This document shows, one piece after another, positions 1 to 10,680 of a DNA stretch of 64,000 bases. This stretch comes from Acanthosepion pharaonis. Lineage: Eukaryota > Mollusca > Cephalopoda > Sepiida > Sepiidae. Within the stretch, counting starts at the first letter, position 1; the number at the start of each line of letters is the position of its first letter. The stretch spans positions 383,501 through 447,500 of the forward strand of contig CAHIKZ030004545.1 in assembly GCA_903632075.3 (NCBI GenBank), in the 5' to 3' direction. Position numbers and translations under genes: made by a program. The notes beneath the pieces were generated by a model that worked only from the letters and a program-made list of their open reading frames with translations, made no database searches and was not told the origin of the DNA.

Positions 1-29
1 ATTTTTTTTTCCGCAGTATGTCGCTATTT

Positions 30-235
30 CTTTCAGTAAACCAGTCGCCATCCAAGAATATAGAGCCCTGTCTGTTCTGCTATCTACCCATAGCTGAGGA
101 GAGAAAAAAAGGTTTCATATCTTTCCTAAGGTTATTAGCACGTAAGGAACGTAATTGATTTGACTTGAATTTGAACTCGACTCTCCGATTCCTCAATCCG
201 AGCCGCTATCTATTACTCCACCGTGCCTACCAATG
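30..235 (-). mobile_element. tRNA-derived SINE (family 1), reverse copy
   Basis: Read on the minus strand, this begins near position 228 with a tRNA-like head. It has an A-box-like stretch (GGAGTAATAGATAGCGGCTC), then CGGATTGAGGAATC, then a B-box-like stretch around 157-172 (TCGAGTTCAAATTC). The body matches three other copies in the window (17806-18152, 29425-29700, 61318-61585), including the block reading TTACGTGCTAATA. SINEs of this kind are transcribed by RNA polymerase III and moved by LINE reverse transcriptase. The 3' end is vague and no target-site duplication was found. Confidence 0.7.
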
Positions 236-1230
236 CATACGCTGTTGAATTAGCTAACTGTAACCTTACGTTCTATTTTAATTGTTTTTTGTCTCTCGCG
301 TGTTGACTACTGAAATCTCTTTCGGTTTCTTGTTTCCCTACGTAAAATATCCAAAAATTTAAATGCTATATAAATCACAATATTCTGGCTTCTCGAAATC
401 TTGTTCTTTTATTGTCCTTTCTCATGACTAAAATATTTTCATTCACTTTCCTACCAATTAAACCTTTGCATCTTAATGGTAAAAGTTGAAAATCTCTGGG
501 ACGCATAAAGAGGAAGTAAAGACTGTTGAATCTAATAATGGCGAGGCTTACTGAAGACAAAAGAAACAAGTACAAATAGCGAGCAATCTACTTAAGGAGA
601 TTGTGTGAATGGATAGCAGAACAGAACAAAGATCGATGGTAAAGGGTAAAAAAAAAATGGACTTAAGTCAGCAACAGATAGGAAGTTGTCGAGTGCCATG
701 AACACCTACTCCCTGAAAGGACACGACATTTGAATTAAGAAGGACGTTCTACTTGTTTACATGTGTTGTTTGTGCAAAGCGGAAATGCATGTATTTTGTT
801 TGATCTCTTCTTTCAGCGTGTTTTTATGTTTTCCTGCATCAGTTTCGCCGATCTAATAAGTAAATAATAGAAGAGAAGGAAAGGAGCGGATTTAAGAAAG
901 CGATAATATTTCAAACAAATAGAATTACCGTTATATATCACTAGAAATGACCTGACATGTTGTAAAAACGATGAAAATCGATTTAATTTGAATATCAACT
1001 TCTCTTTTATGTATTTAATTCCAGAATTATCCATTCGTTTCTTTCGCTTGTTCGTTCTGTTAATCCGTTATTCTCCTCGTGCACGACTCAACCGGTTAAT
1101 TTAATTGGGAGTCGGCGACATTTATGCTCACGAGATGACTGTAGATTACAATTTTATTGGTCTTGTTCTTTCGTAAATTGAAAGCTAAAGAGCAGCATGA
1201 TTCAGAAGGATGTGGGATGTGACTCCGGGT
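236..1230. other. AT-rich stretch with nothing recognised
   Basis: No coding homology, RNA gene or clear repeat boundary was seen. Short open frames here have no recognisable domain and look random for AT-rich DNA. Confidence 0.5.
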
Positions 1231-1249
1231 GTTTAATAAGAGAGTGACA

Positions 1250-1321
1250 GTGAGGGAGTGTGAGAGAGAGAAGGGAGAGAGAGAGAGAAAAAGCGGAGAG
1301 AGAGAGAGAGAGAGAGAGAGA
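1250..1321 (+). repeat. (GA)n-rich simple repeat
   Basis: Interrupted GAGAGA runs with AAAG insertions. This purine-rich tract explains the Ser/Leu-rich open frame on the opposite strand. Confidence 0.85.
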
Positions 1322-1527
1322 AGGCCAAAAAGAAAATAAAATCATTATGATCTTCCTTTGGATTACCAGCAAAACTTAATGGAGAAAAATGATGAGGCAG
1401 AATAATTGATAAAATAAAAAAGACAGAAATTATGAAATAGTTTAAAGTTTCTTGCCTTTGTGGCACTTTCAATCTTTTTCACTCTCCATTTTCATTTCCC
1501 CCTCCCGCCTTCTTCCTATCTTTGTCA

Positions 1528-1529
1528 CT

Positions 1530-1575
<46 letters not shown>
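1528..1575 (+). repeat. (TTTC)n tetranucleotide repeat
   Basis: About twelve uninterrupted CTTT units sit inside a longer pyrimidine-rich stretch (about 1480-1670). The FFLS-type open frames over it are low-complexity translations, not genes. Confidence 0.9.
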
Positions 1576-1576
<1 letters not shown>

Positions 1577-1677
1577 CAATCTCTCTATCGCTTTGTCTTT
1601 TTCTTTTTCAGTCTTATTCACTATTCCGCTCTTCTCCACACTTTCACTTCTCTACTATCTCTTCCTTTCTTTTATGC

Positions 1678-1755
<78 letters not shown>
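1678..1755 (+). repeat. Compound (TA)n(TG)n microsatellite
   Basis: About 35 bases of TA pass directly into about 42 bases of TG. The same TA-to-TG order recurs at 4734-4959, 5915-5980, 41629-41752 and 45983-46054. Its reverse complement, CA-to-TA, occurs at 8751-8822 and 57649-57760. Confidence 0.95.
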
Positions 1756-1886
1756 TCTGACGATTGCCATTTGCATTAAACAGACTTTCACCTCTGGGTG
1801 TTGACTTCAGTGTCCACATTTATATTTACATACGCTCTGTTCCTGATATTGAGCACTTTAACCCTAAATAAATATAAAATTATATT

Positions 1887-1893
<7 letters not shown>

Positions 1894-1944
<51 letters not shown>
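1894..1944 (+). repeat. (TA)n microsatellite
   Basis: About 25 TA units. Just to the right (1971-2016) is an imperfect hairpin whose arms read GGCACAAGGC and GCCTTGTGCT. These match the tail motif of SINE family 3 (26396-26414, 47063-47077, 61786-61800). Confidence 0.9.
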
Positions 1945-1947
<3 letters not shown>

Positions 1948-2287
1948 AAGAAGCTATCAAATCTCTTGTACCTGGCACAAGGCTCAAGTCTTGCACATAA
2001 ATGTGGCCTTGTGCTAGACTAAGCTAATCTTAGAGACTTATTTTCATTCATGCTGAAATATAACATTGTTGTATCTACAATATAGGTATGTTGCAAATTA
2101 TCAGTTATACAAGTTTATTGTAAATACTTTGCATAATTACTCATAGAATGAAAATCTTTTTTATAAAGATGTTCTAACATGAAAGGAAAGTTTATAATTA
2201 GCATTCATTCAAATTGTCTTTCAAAATTAAGTTGACTTCTTTGGATGATTATGATATGGTGACATAACAACAGAAAAATGACAGAGA

Positions 2288-3178
2288 GAAAATATTATCT
2301 GTGTGAAATCTGTGGAAACAGTTTCTCCATATTTTCAGAATTACCGTAGAAATGAACCTTATTCATGTGATGTGAGTGGATCGAAATTTTCAACGAATAT
2401 CCTATTAAAAGTTCATATGAAAATATATAATGGACAGAAAGCATATTTTTGTCAACTATACGATTCTTCTTTTTCACACAAATCAGAATTGGTAAAGCAC
2501 AATCGAATACACACAGGAAAGAAACCGTAGTGTGAATAAATGCGGGTTTTGTTTTTCACGTAAGTCAAATTTGTTTATACACACTAGAGAGACACCATAT
2601 TATTTTGACGTGTATGAATCTAGGCTTTTATGAAAGGCATATCTGCAAACATACGATCGAGCACATACTGGAGAAAAACCGTATTCTTGTCATGTATGTT
2701 ATCCAACTTTTTGAAAATTTACAATTTGGCACGGCATATTCGAACACACATTGGTGAAAGATCATGTCCTTGAAAATAAGTAGATTTTCTTTTTCAGAAA
2801 TTGCAAACTTAAAGAGATATGTGAGATCACACACTGAAAAGAAAACAAATTCTTACGATGTGTGTGGAGATTGTTTTACACAGATTTGGTATTTCAAAGT
2901 CAGAAAAGACAGATTTGGTATTTCATATACGAACACATACTGGATAAACACCACATTCTTGTGATGTATGCAACTGCTGCTTTTCCTAAAAATCAGCACA
3001 TAAGCGAAAACATAATGGGGAAAACCTTTTTCAGGTGATATTTTAACATTTCATAGCTATGTAATCAAGTTTGGTGCAACACATTCGGGCACATTGAAAC
3101 GAAAACACGATTTGGGTAATTTTTGGTGGCTCTACCTTTCAAAACAGATCAAGATTGATAAAACATGCAAACAAAATG
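2288..3178 (+). pseudogene. C2H2 zinc-finger gene relic, several decayed fingers
   Basis: Tandem Krüppel-type fingers can be read across all three forward frames. The first half finger reads YLCEICGNSFS (2294-2326). After a frameshift come PYSCDVSGSKFS, YFCQLYDSSFSHKSEL and HNRIHTGKKP. Later pieces include HTGEKPYSCHVC (about 2665-2700), RHIRTHIGERSCP (about 2735), FHIRTHTG then a stop then TPHSCDVC (about 2922-2965), VQHIRAH (about 3075) and SRLIKHANK (about 3150). HTGEKPY-like linkers and paired C/H residues identify the family, which binds DNA or RNA. Several stops and at least three frameshifts rule out a working protein. No introns are visible, so it could be a single large finger exon or a retrocopy. 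Large C2H2 expansions are known from octopus genomes. Confidence 0.8.
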
Positions 3179-3331
3179 AAAAAAAAAAAACAATGACACT
3201 GTATTTTGAAGAATATTATCTCACAAAATTACCTGCCTAGACACACTGAATGAAAATTGTTTTCTTATGAAATAAGTGGATCTTTCTTGATTTTCCAAAA
3301 ATCATTTGTTCTTTCTTACATCAAAGTATGT

Positions 3332-3358
3332 TGATATATATATATATATATATATATA
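3332..3358 (+). repeat. Short (TA)n tract
   Basis: About 13 TA units. It lies downstream, on the minus strand, of the recurring CTGATGA...GTGAAA motif at 3487-3524. Confidence 0.85.
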
Positions 3359-3486
3359 GTTTATGAAAAATTAGGTAATCATTATGAGTAAACCCAAGGA
3401 GGATAAAATTCAGAGAGCTCAATGTAAATCCAGAGCAAATAATTTAAATAAAAACAGATCACTTTAAGGTTCCATGTAATAAAGTA

Positions 3487-3524
3487 TTTCACCACAGCCC
3501 TTTTAAAGGACTGCGAATCATCAG
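3487..3524 (-). other. Retroposon-tail motif copy
   Basis: On the minus strand this reads TCTGATGATTCGCAG, a spacer containing CCTTTAAAAGGGCTG, then GTGAAATAC. It is one of at least fifteen copies of a degenerate CTGA-GA...GAAAC motif in the window. A (TA)n tract follows about 130 bases downstream at 3332-3358. Confidence 0.5.
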
Positions 3525-3612
3525 ACTTTACTTAAAAATGTTGAAACAAAAAATGAAAAGAAATTTACACATTTTTGACGGCCCGTATTAAACATATGTA
3601 TATTAACGAAGT

Positions 3613-4022
3613 GAGGAAGTGTCACTAATAGCCATGAGAGAAGGTGTCACTAATTTTCTTTGGAAAAAGGGCCTCGAGACAGACGCTGTTATTTTGTTTT
3701 ACTTTGAAAGTGTTATTTTGGGGGTTCATAAAGATTGTAATTTTTTATATAAATTTGAATGTCTAAATTGTCTACAAAGAATTTAATTTGAAGCTTGTTA
3801 GTGATTTAAATTTTTTCAAAAATTTTTGGGATTTTCTATGAAATAGTCGATTAGAAAAATATTCAGAGAAAATACATTAAAAGAATAAAATTTTTGAGAT
3901 AGAGATGTCAATTTAAAAAAAACAATTAAAAAGATAAAAAAGATTACTAAAAGTAAACTTATATTTTAGAATAAAATCTTTTTTCCAAAGAAAATTAGTG
4001 ACACCTTCTCTCATGACTTCCT
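3613..4022. mobile_element. MITE with about 36-bp terminal inverted repeats
   Basis: The left end at 3633-3668 (CATGAGAGAAGGTGTCACTA, continuing AATTTTCTTTGGAAAAA) is repeated as its reverse complement at 3980-4015 with almost no mismatch. GGAAGT lies outside the left repeat, separated by a 12-base insertion, and its complement ACTTCC lies directly outside the right. The AT-rich interior of about 310 bases has no open frame. This is the structure of a non-autonomous DNA transposon. The superfamily is unclear because no target-site duplication could be fixed. Confidence 0.7.
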
Positions 4023-4389
4023 TCTCTCTTTTTCTTATGGGTTTTTCTCCTCTACCCCTTGGATATCAATAAATAACTTCCGTTATGTTAACCGTTTGAA
4101 TGTGTCAATGTCTGGACATCAAGTAATTTTAAATATAAAATAATGGAAATATTAAATTAGATCTAACTCACTTATGTCTTCTCTCTCCCCCCTCACATCG
4201 TTAATTTACATTTGTTTACATTCGTAAAAACAATATGCGAGATTTAGCTGCTTCATTTTGCTGAATGAAGACAGTTCAGCGATAGAAGCTCTGACTGACA
4301 ACAAATCGTTTAGGTTTCGATACTGGCTTGAAGCATTCGGATGTCTCGTCGCACTGACGAACTGCAAAACTTTACTGTCTGCGAATGAC

Positions 4390-4392
4390 ATA

Positions 4393-4425
<33 letters not shown>
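4390..4425 (+). repeat. (TA)n microsatellite
   Basis: About 18 TA units after an AT-rich stretch. Nothing else was recognised between 4023 and 4670. Confidence 0.9.
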
Positions 4426-4428
<3 letters not shown>

Positions 4429-4677
4429 TAACTACATTCGTCTCGTAAAAACTTCGGTTTCTTGATTTGCTAATGATCAAATCAATTTCGAAGGAAAAAA
4501 GGTTTTAAAATAAGAAAGAGCTAGGAACATGAACGTCAGTCGAATATAATCGTACAGCATACAGGTCCAAAGCCCAAAGAAAAAATCCCTATACGAGTAA
4601 TCAACTAACTAAAAAAGTGCTCAATACAAAAGTAGAGCAGACCTAGTCAAACCTAGAGAGAGCCAGACACACCTACC

Positions 4678-4704
4678 AACGTTTCACATTAGCGGATCGT
4701 CAGG
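4678..4704 (-). other. Retroposon-tail motif copy
   Basis: On the minus strand this reads CCTGACGATCCGC, TAAT, GTGAAACGTT. It is one of the cleanest copies of the shared motif. The longest TA array of the window starts 30 bases to its right, that is, upstream of it. Confidence 0.5.
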
Positions 4705-4730
4705 AAAGTTTTTCCTTGGATTCTAGGTTT

Positions 4731-4959
<229 letters not shown>

Positions 4960-5106
4960 AGGTAACGATATATATTTTTATATATCAATAACAATATTGG
5001 AGAAAATTTATGTCTAAATGGAAATATTAACTTGTGACGTATTTCGTTCTTCAGGACTCTATCGGACTAAAGTTGTTATGCGCATGAAAGAGGTATACTG
5101 GAATTT

Positions 5107-5108
<2 letters not shown>

Positions 5109-5158
<50 letters not shown>

Positions 5159-5608
5159 GAATTAATTTAGAGACATTTTTCTTTTTTCTTTCCATCACTG
5201 TGATATTATAAAGGTCTGACAGAATTGATGATAAGCTGTAAGAGCAAGTGTACAAATTTACCTTAGATGACCTTGCGATTAAGGTACACTGTAGATATTT
5301 ACGTCGTAGTGAATAGTTTTCTCCTTTGATAAGAGTAGCTCTTTTAATGTCAATATTGTGGCTAATCTCGATACGGTGGGCAACCAATGCATATATATAT
5401 ATATATGTATATATACTTTAGAAATGTTTTTTTCTCTTCCGGTGCCATGGTGATTTTTCTGCATGTTCGTCTTGACTGGATGGCCATTTCCGCTCGTCGG
5501 TGAGTTTGGTTGTTCTGTGCATAGTATGTAAGCATCAACTATTCTCATTGTAATATCTTTAACTTAACGAGTGGCTATAAAATTTCACAAATAATAGCTG
5601 CCGACTAC

Positions 5609-5680
<72 letters not shown>
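5109..5680 (+). repeat. Cluster of three (TA)n arrays
   Basis: TA tracts lie at 5109-5155, 5389-5416 and 5610-5680. A copy of the retroposon-tail motif (minus strand: CCTGAAGAACGAAATACGTC) lies at 5034-5056. The DNA between the arrays shows no recognisable coding content. Confidence 0.9.
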
Positions 5681-5682
<2 letters not shown>

Positions 5683-5693
5683 TATGCAGTCTT

Positions 5694-5910
5694 TTATAGA
5701 TAAAAATATTTAAGTCAATGCTCTGTTTATAATAAACAGTATTAAATAACATTTTTCACAGAAAATATTCGTCCTCCGAAAATTTCTCGGACATTCAGGC
5801 CGGTAAATGTTTTTAATACTGTATATTATAAAAGGGCATTACTTAAATATTTTCTAAAAAGAATGTATAAACATAAGAAATGTCTTAAAATAATTGTCGG
5901 ACTTAGTCCA
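5694..5910. mobile_element. Imperfect foldback repeat, related to 49121-49282
   Basis: Arms at about 5701-5756 and 5805-5857 are reverse complements, for example AATAAACAGTATTAA against TTTTAATACTGTATATT. A short palindromic core around 5772-5793 is included. The right part, read in reverse, matches 49121-49282, where AAGTCCGACAATTATTTTAA and CGTCCTCCGAAA recur. A (TA)n array adjoins each copy on the matching side. It looks like a small non-autonomous element of unknown family. Confidence 0.6.
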
Positions 5911-5914
<4 letters not shown>

Positions 5915-5979
<65 letters not shown>

Positions 5980-5980
5980 A
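5915..5980 (+). repeat. Compound (TA)n(TG)n microsatellite
   Basis: About 40 bases of TA then about 24 of TG, ending exactly where the GC-rich element begins (TGTGACGTCGTC). The element may have inserted at the end of the TG run, or its first bases may have joined it. Confidence 0.9.
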
Positions 5981-7915
5981 CGTCGTCCCCCGGTCGCAGC
6001 GTCGAATGTGTCGTTCGATCCCGGTCGCGGCGCCAATTGTGACGTCACGTGCTCCCCAGGCTCTGATATCCTGTTCACGGACAGCACCAACTGTGACGTC
6101 TTTGCCGCGGCGTCAGCTGTTCGCTCCTCGCTGCTCCAAACGTGACGTTCTAACCCTTTGGTTAGATTGATACCAGCCTCGTCGTTCCCAACCCGCTTCC
6201 AACGCCTGGTTACCAGGGTAACTGCACTGATCTCCAGTCTGCCTACCCACGTTGTGAATTGATCTTAGACAGACGAGATCAAACAGGGGTTGGGGCCGTA
6301 ATGCAAGTTGAGTCTAACGGGGGTGATAACACGCAATTATGTATAAAATAAAATAAAATAAAAACTCATAAGGTCCAACGTATCAAGAAAAAGGTAACAA
6401 ACTTTTTATGTCTAATTGCTCGGTACATAGGACTATGTCTACTTCCCGACCCGTTCTGTGGATTGTGGCACGACGCTTTTACTAGGCAACTTTAAGGCTT
6501 CCAGTTGTCTGCTCTCTAAGAAATTTGTGTTTCCGTGTGTCTTTGGACGAAAGTCGAAAAAAAAACTTATTTCTGTGGTCTGATTCTAAGTCGCTCTTCA
6601 AACTACTTGTTCTTGGTTGAAAAAGAGTCCAGAAGTGTGCGTGAATCTTGGTCAGCTATCTGGACGCGGTTTCAACACTGGGCGCTCATCTCTGCTTGTC
6701 GTCCACGGCTGAACTCTTTCGCCGTCCGCGGCTCAACTCAAACTCCTTCTCTTCAGAGTCTGAATTACTGGTCACTCATCTCCGCCGTCGGTGCGCGAAT
6801 TAACATCTTCTCTTCGGCTTGGGTCGGACGAACTTCTTCACTTAGACCAAACGAACTGGCCTCTCTTGCCCGCAAAGGGCCGAACGAACCTGGCCCGCCG
6901 TCCTCGGCTCAAACTCTAACTGATTTCTGTCGGTTGGGGTCCCGCTTTTATTGACGCAGTCAAAACTGGGGTGGGTCTGTCGGCGCCAGGGGTTTTTCGA
7001 TAATTCTAAATACGTATCCACCCTTCTTATTTCTGGTTAGAGATTTTCCATTTTCGGTAACTCACTCTCACTCCCACTTCCTTAATGTGCCTCTGAGGGG
7101 CGTATACCCGCTTCCCCGCTTCTTCGTATAGGCTCCTTACACTTCTGACAAGGGCGTCGACCGATTCTCCTCGTGCGTCACGTGACCGCTCTCGGCCAAT
7201 GAGGTCCTGGTCGGGTATCTTTCCTCCTCCTTCGTGTGTCATGTGATCTTATTTAGCCAATGACGTTTTTAGTCGGGTGTGGACAATCCCTGGCTTTGTT
7301 TTGGGGAAAGAAACACCTTGCTTAAAAAACAAAAATATTAATTTAAATCGCCCTTATCATGAGCGACTGCGATGACACCTTCAGCTTTTTAACACATGGT
7401 ATTTGTCAAGCAGTTTATCGCTAATTGGATATGACCTAAGAAAGGGATTTCTCAGACCTGTTGGCGTTTTTTTGAACGAAATAAAAATATTTCATTTTCC
7501 TCCGGCCGAAGGTCCGATAATAAAAATCTTTATTATCTCAAAAAAAATTTTTCAGCGATATCATCTTGTGTGGCTTTTTCCAATTCTGGAGATTGTCTGG
7601 GTTTTCGTATTAATGGTTTGCCTTCATATCCTTAGATACACTTCCCCACCCACTTAGACTTTTACTATCATCCCAATGACACACTTTCCACTTGTTACTT
7701 ATCAATATTTTTCATTGTCCCTAAACTTCGTTTCTTCAACCAATTGATAACAACTTCCATTTTCCCCAGATCTCAGTTAGATGCTTGACCTGGATATTTT
7801 CGACACCTGTTATCTGTCAGCCGAGCGTGTGTGTGCTCGCCTATGACCTGTTTTCGTATTATTTTTCTTTCTTTCTTCTTCGTTTTTTCTTTCCTTCTTC
7901 CAGATCCTTGAACGT
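5979..7915 (+). mobile_element. GC-rich LTR-like element, left copy
   Basis: A GC- and CpG-rich island in otherwise AT-rich DNA. It is homologous over about 1.9 kb to 34740-36695 in inverted orientation. It opens with TGTGACGTCGTCCCC. It contains CRE-type TGACGTCA sequence near 6030-6050, a TATA-like run near 6341 and a block TGTCTTTGGACGAAAGTCGA (6536-6555). Two units pair a CACGTGA- or CATGTGA-type E-box with GCCAATGA (7170-7270). A TG start, promoter-like motifs and no coding sequence fit a solo long terminal repeat, possibly gypsy-like. The right boundary is soft, no CA end or target-site duplication was proved, and a large non-autonomous element is the alternative. The 139-residue frame at 6535-6954 is not kept in the other copy. 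Confidence 0.6.
7165..7270 (+). promoter_or_regulatory. Tandem E-box and CCAAT units
   Basis: Two successive units carry GCGTCACGTGAC...GGCCAATGAGG and GTGTCATGTGAT...AGCCAATGACG, each followed by a GTCGGGT-type block. The inverted copy at 35485-35585 keeps two units with GATCACGTGACGCACGAAG and a complementary CCAAT site. Conservation of paired bHLH-type and NF-Y-type sites suggests a promoter or enhancer. Binding is inferred. Confidence 0.5.
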
Positions 7916-8015
7916 AAAGTATGAATTATTCTTAAAACCCGAAATATTTTTCGGCCCTAAATAATTATTAAATGGCTGATAAACCGTAAAAAAAACAAAT
8001 CATATATCTATGAAT

Positions 8016-8034
8016 ATTTCTTTCAGCTCGTCAG
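8016..8034 (-). other. Retroposon-tail motif copy, degenerate
   Basis: On the minus strand this reads CCTGACGAGCTGAAAGAAAT. The first half of the shared motif is intact and the GAAAC half is changed. Confidence 0.35.
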
Positions 8035-8044
8035 GTATGCATTG

Positions 8045-8048
<4 letters not shown>

Positions 8049-8106
<58 letters not shown>
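8049..8106 (+). repeat. (TA)n microsatellite
   Basis: About 29 TA units, 70 bases left of the Penelope-like fragment. Confidence 0.95.
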
Positions 8107-8110
<4 letters not shown>

Positions 8111-8178
8111 GAATACGATAAACAATTTATACAATTTATATATAAAACTATACATTAAGCCATTGTCAAGGATGAACT

Positions 8179-8652
8179 ATTTTAACTGTTAAATAAGAAA
8201 TAGATTGTTGCATTTATGTATTCATATTTATTTTCATTTTTCATAACATGGTCAGGATGTTGTGTCATTATAAATACCCATTAAGGAATGGTGTTCTTGA
8301 TCAATCAAAATTCGTAAAAAATGATATAGGCAACACTCCAACATGTTTGACACGAAGATTCACACTACATCTTTCTGATCATAACTCAATTAGATATCAT
8401 TTAAATACTCATGGAGGCCTACTGGACCTTATTCGTAACATACTTGTTGACAACACAAATATAATAGCATCATCTACATGAAAAAAGGCTAAAAATAATA
8501 GAAGCCTTATTAATAAAAACAAACAAAAAAAAACAACACTCAGTAATATTAACTGTGAACATGGACACAATATCTCGACCGTGCTTTGAAAACTGAAGAC
8601 ATTATATCAATACATACATGCAAAAAACTATTTCTTATTTAACAGTTAAAAT
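8179..8652 (+). mobile_element. Penelope-like GIY-YIG fragment between inverted repeats
   Basis: The forward frame from 8248 reads CHYKYPLRNGVLDQ, then DIGNTPTCLTRRFTLHL at about 8320-8370. This fits the second half of a GIY-YIG nuclease module (YIG-x-T, then L-x-R-R). After a stop near 8479, the homology resumes in another frame as KRLKIIEALLIK and NCEHGHNIS (about 8480-8580). Such C-terminal endonuclease domains belong to Penelope-like retroelements, where they nick target DNA. The first half of the nuclease and all of the reverse transcriptase are missing. The fragment is bracketed by inverted repeats at 8179-8222 and 8609-8652 sharing TTTAACTGTTAAATAAGAAA. It is non-functional. Confidence 0.65.
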
Positions 8653-8748
8653 TGAGAAATTGTATAAAAAAAAGAAATCAAAGCACCTTGTCTGACGTAT
8701 TCAATGAAATGTTCATTTAAGAAGGACTGCTGCTTAAATACACACACT

Positions 8749-8750
<2 letters not shown>

Positions 8751-8822
<72 letters not shown>
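8751..8822 (+). repeat. Compound (CA)n(TA)n microsatellite
   Basis: About 30 bases of CA followed by about 42 of TA. This is the reverse complement of the TA/TG tracts elsewhere. Confidence 0.95.
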
Positions 8823-8824
<2 letters not shown>

Positions 8825-10240
8825 CAAGTTTTAAGTCAGTGTTCATAATTTAATATCTAATTACGGTAATTTTTTTAAATTATTGTAGGAAACTTATCGT
8901 AGTTCTCTATATTACATCTAATAAATCCCCAAGCTATGGGTTAAAAACTGCGTCGATTAACCTGTTGATTCTCAACAGATATTTTCCAGACCCCTAGTGT
9001 TTCGCAAGAGGTCGCTAGGTATTCCGTGAGAAGCAATGTTAAATTGACTAATTCATTTTTTCAGTAATTTTTGTTTAACTTTATATTCGTAATGCTACTA
9101 TAAATTTGCAACATATTATTTGTAAATCTTTGATTATTATTATACAAGAAGGATTAGCCGGAATGTATTTAGCGATGTTTATATGGCATCAGTATGAAAC
9201 CGCTTTCACTGATTAGTGGGCAGATCCTCTACCTAGTTGAAGTGAAAAATGGATGAAGTGGTTGCTTTATTTCGTTTTTTTTTATACTGTCTTATACAAC
9301 GCCATCTAACGGGCGTTAAAAGAGGTCCTCTAAAGGAAAAGTATTTGTTTTACCTAAAAAAAATTGACCAGACTTTTTTGTCAGTGCAAAAATAGATCGA
9401 AAAACGGCGCTAATGACAGAATCACGATAATTCTTCCCAGGTGCCGATATATGTTTAAATGTTAAGTGATTAGAAGGACGAATAGTGGAAATTACTCAAA
9501 TTTATCAGAACTCTTAAACTTGAGCCTCAGTCAGAGAATAAAAAACAGAAGTTGGCACGTCAAAGTTAGGAGCCGCTCTCACCTTAGTCCCTGGCTTTTC
9601 GACAATCATAACCCTTGCTACTCAAATTCTATCGGAACGCTGACCGCTAAACAGGCATATAGATGTGCCATTTTACTGACTCCTTCTTCTGTTATACATG
9701 TATTCATATTCTCTCTATACCAATGTATTTAATTATTAGAATTCCAGCTCATAGAAAGAATTTTATTTATTTTTAAGACTTTCTTCACTTTTACGAACTT
9801 GTCTACTCTTGTACCCTTTCTACGTTTTATTTTGTATTTCAGTTGTTTAAATAATAACATATTTTTGCCATTCCACTTCATATCTTGTGCAGGTGTGTAA
9901 ATTGTTTAATCTCACTACCAAACCAATATCCTCTATTCTATCCCCAGGAACCTCTTTTCTTTTGACAGCAGCCAATCTAGAAGGAGAATAATCTTTGATT
10001 CAAAATCATGGAGAAGGCTGTTGGAAACCATTCTAGTCATCGCAATATAAAAATTTAAGGAAGATATTAAACTGTGATCATTACTGTCTTCCATGAAATA
10101 AGAGCATAATCCATGTATTCCTGGCAAGGTCCATCGTTACCTTCGTGACTTGGAATTTTGCATAAATTATACGATACATATAACTGTACCTACTCTAAGA
10201 AAAATAAAAAAAAATTGAACGACTGCGTCTGGATTGCCAT
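8823..10240. other. AT-rich stretch with nothing recognised
   Basis: Several short open frames (up to 88 codons) show no family motif. A moderately GC-rich patch at 8950-9030 may be an old repeat, but I could not pair it with another copy here. Confidence 0.4.
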
Positions 10241-10242
10241 TT

Positions 10243-10680
10243 ATATGTCGGGTCTCTTTAGGACGTTGACGATCATGGCTCTCCACAATTTCCTATTTTT
10301 TGTAGCTCATATTAAGTTTTCTCTTTTTGCTATACCTCCCAATCACTGTTCTGCCAACCATTTACAGATGCTCGTTAGATAGGTTATTCGATCATGGCTC
10401 TCCACAATTTCCTATTTTTTGTAGCTCTTATTAAGTTTTCTCTTTTTCTATATCTCCTAATCCTTGTTGTGCCAACCATTTAAAGATGCTCATTAGGAAG
10501 GTTATTCGCTACTCTCCTCTGTCGCGCTTCGCTTTAGTATGCCCTGTGAGTGTCAAATTCTCTAAGTACGCTTTCTTCATTATATGCCCTAGGGATATAA
10601 ACTGCCTCTTTCTTATTCGAACTGTAAGTGTTTTTTTTTTTGTGTTCCCTTTTCTTCTGCAACTTCGTCACTACATTTGA
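10243..10680 (-). mobile_element. RTE-like LINE 3' end with an internal tandem duplication
   Basis: On the minus strand this matches the terminal part of the LINE family best seen at 19598-20705. The near-terminal block, plus-strand CGATCATGGCTCTCCACAAT, recurs in similar form at 15960, 19628 and 38216. The last about 119 bases of the element are present twice (10270-10388 and 10389-10507) with few differences. The frame is broken throughout. RTE-type LINEs encode an endonuclease and reverse transcriptase; only the extreme C-terminal coding region and 3' untranslated region remain here. Confidence 0.7.

Noticed and set aside
6535..6954. 139-codon plus-strand frame
   Set aside because: It lies inside the GC-rich LTR-like element and is not conserved in the inverted copy at 34740-36695. 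It reflects GC-rich composition.
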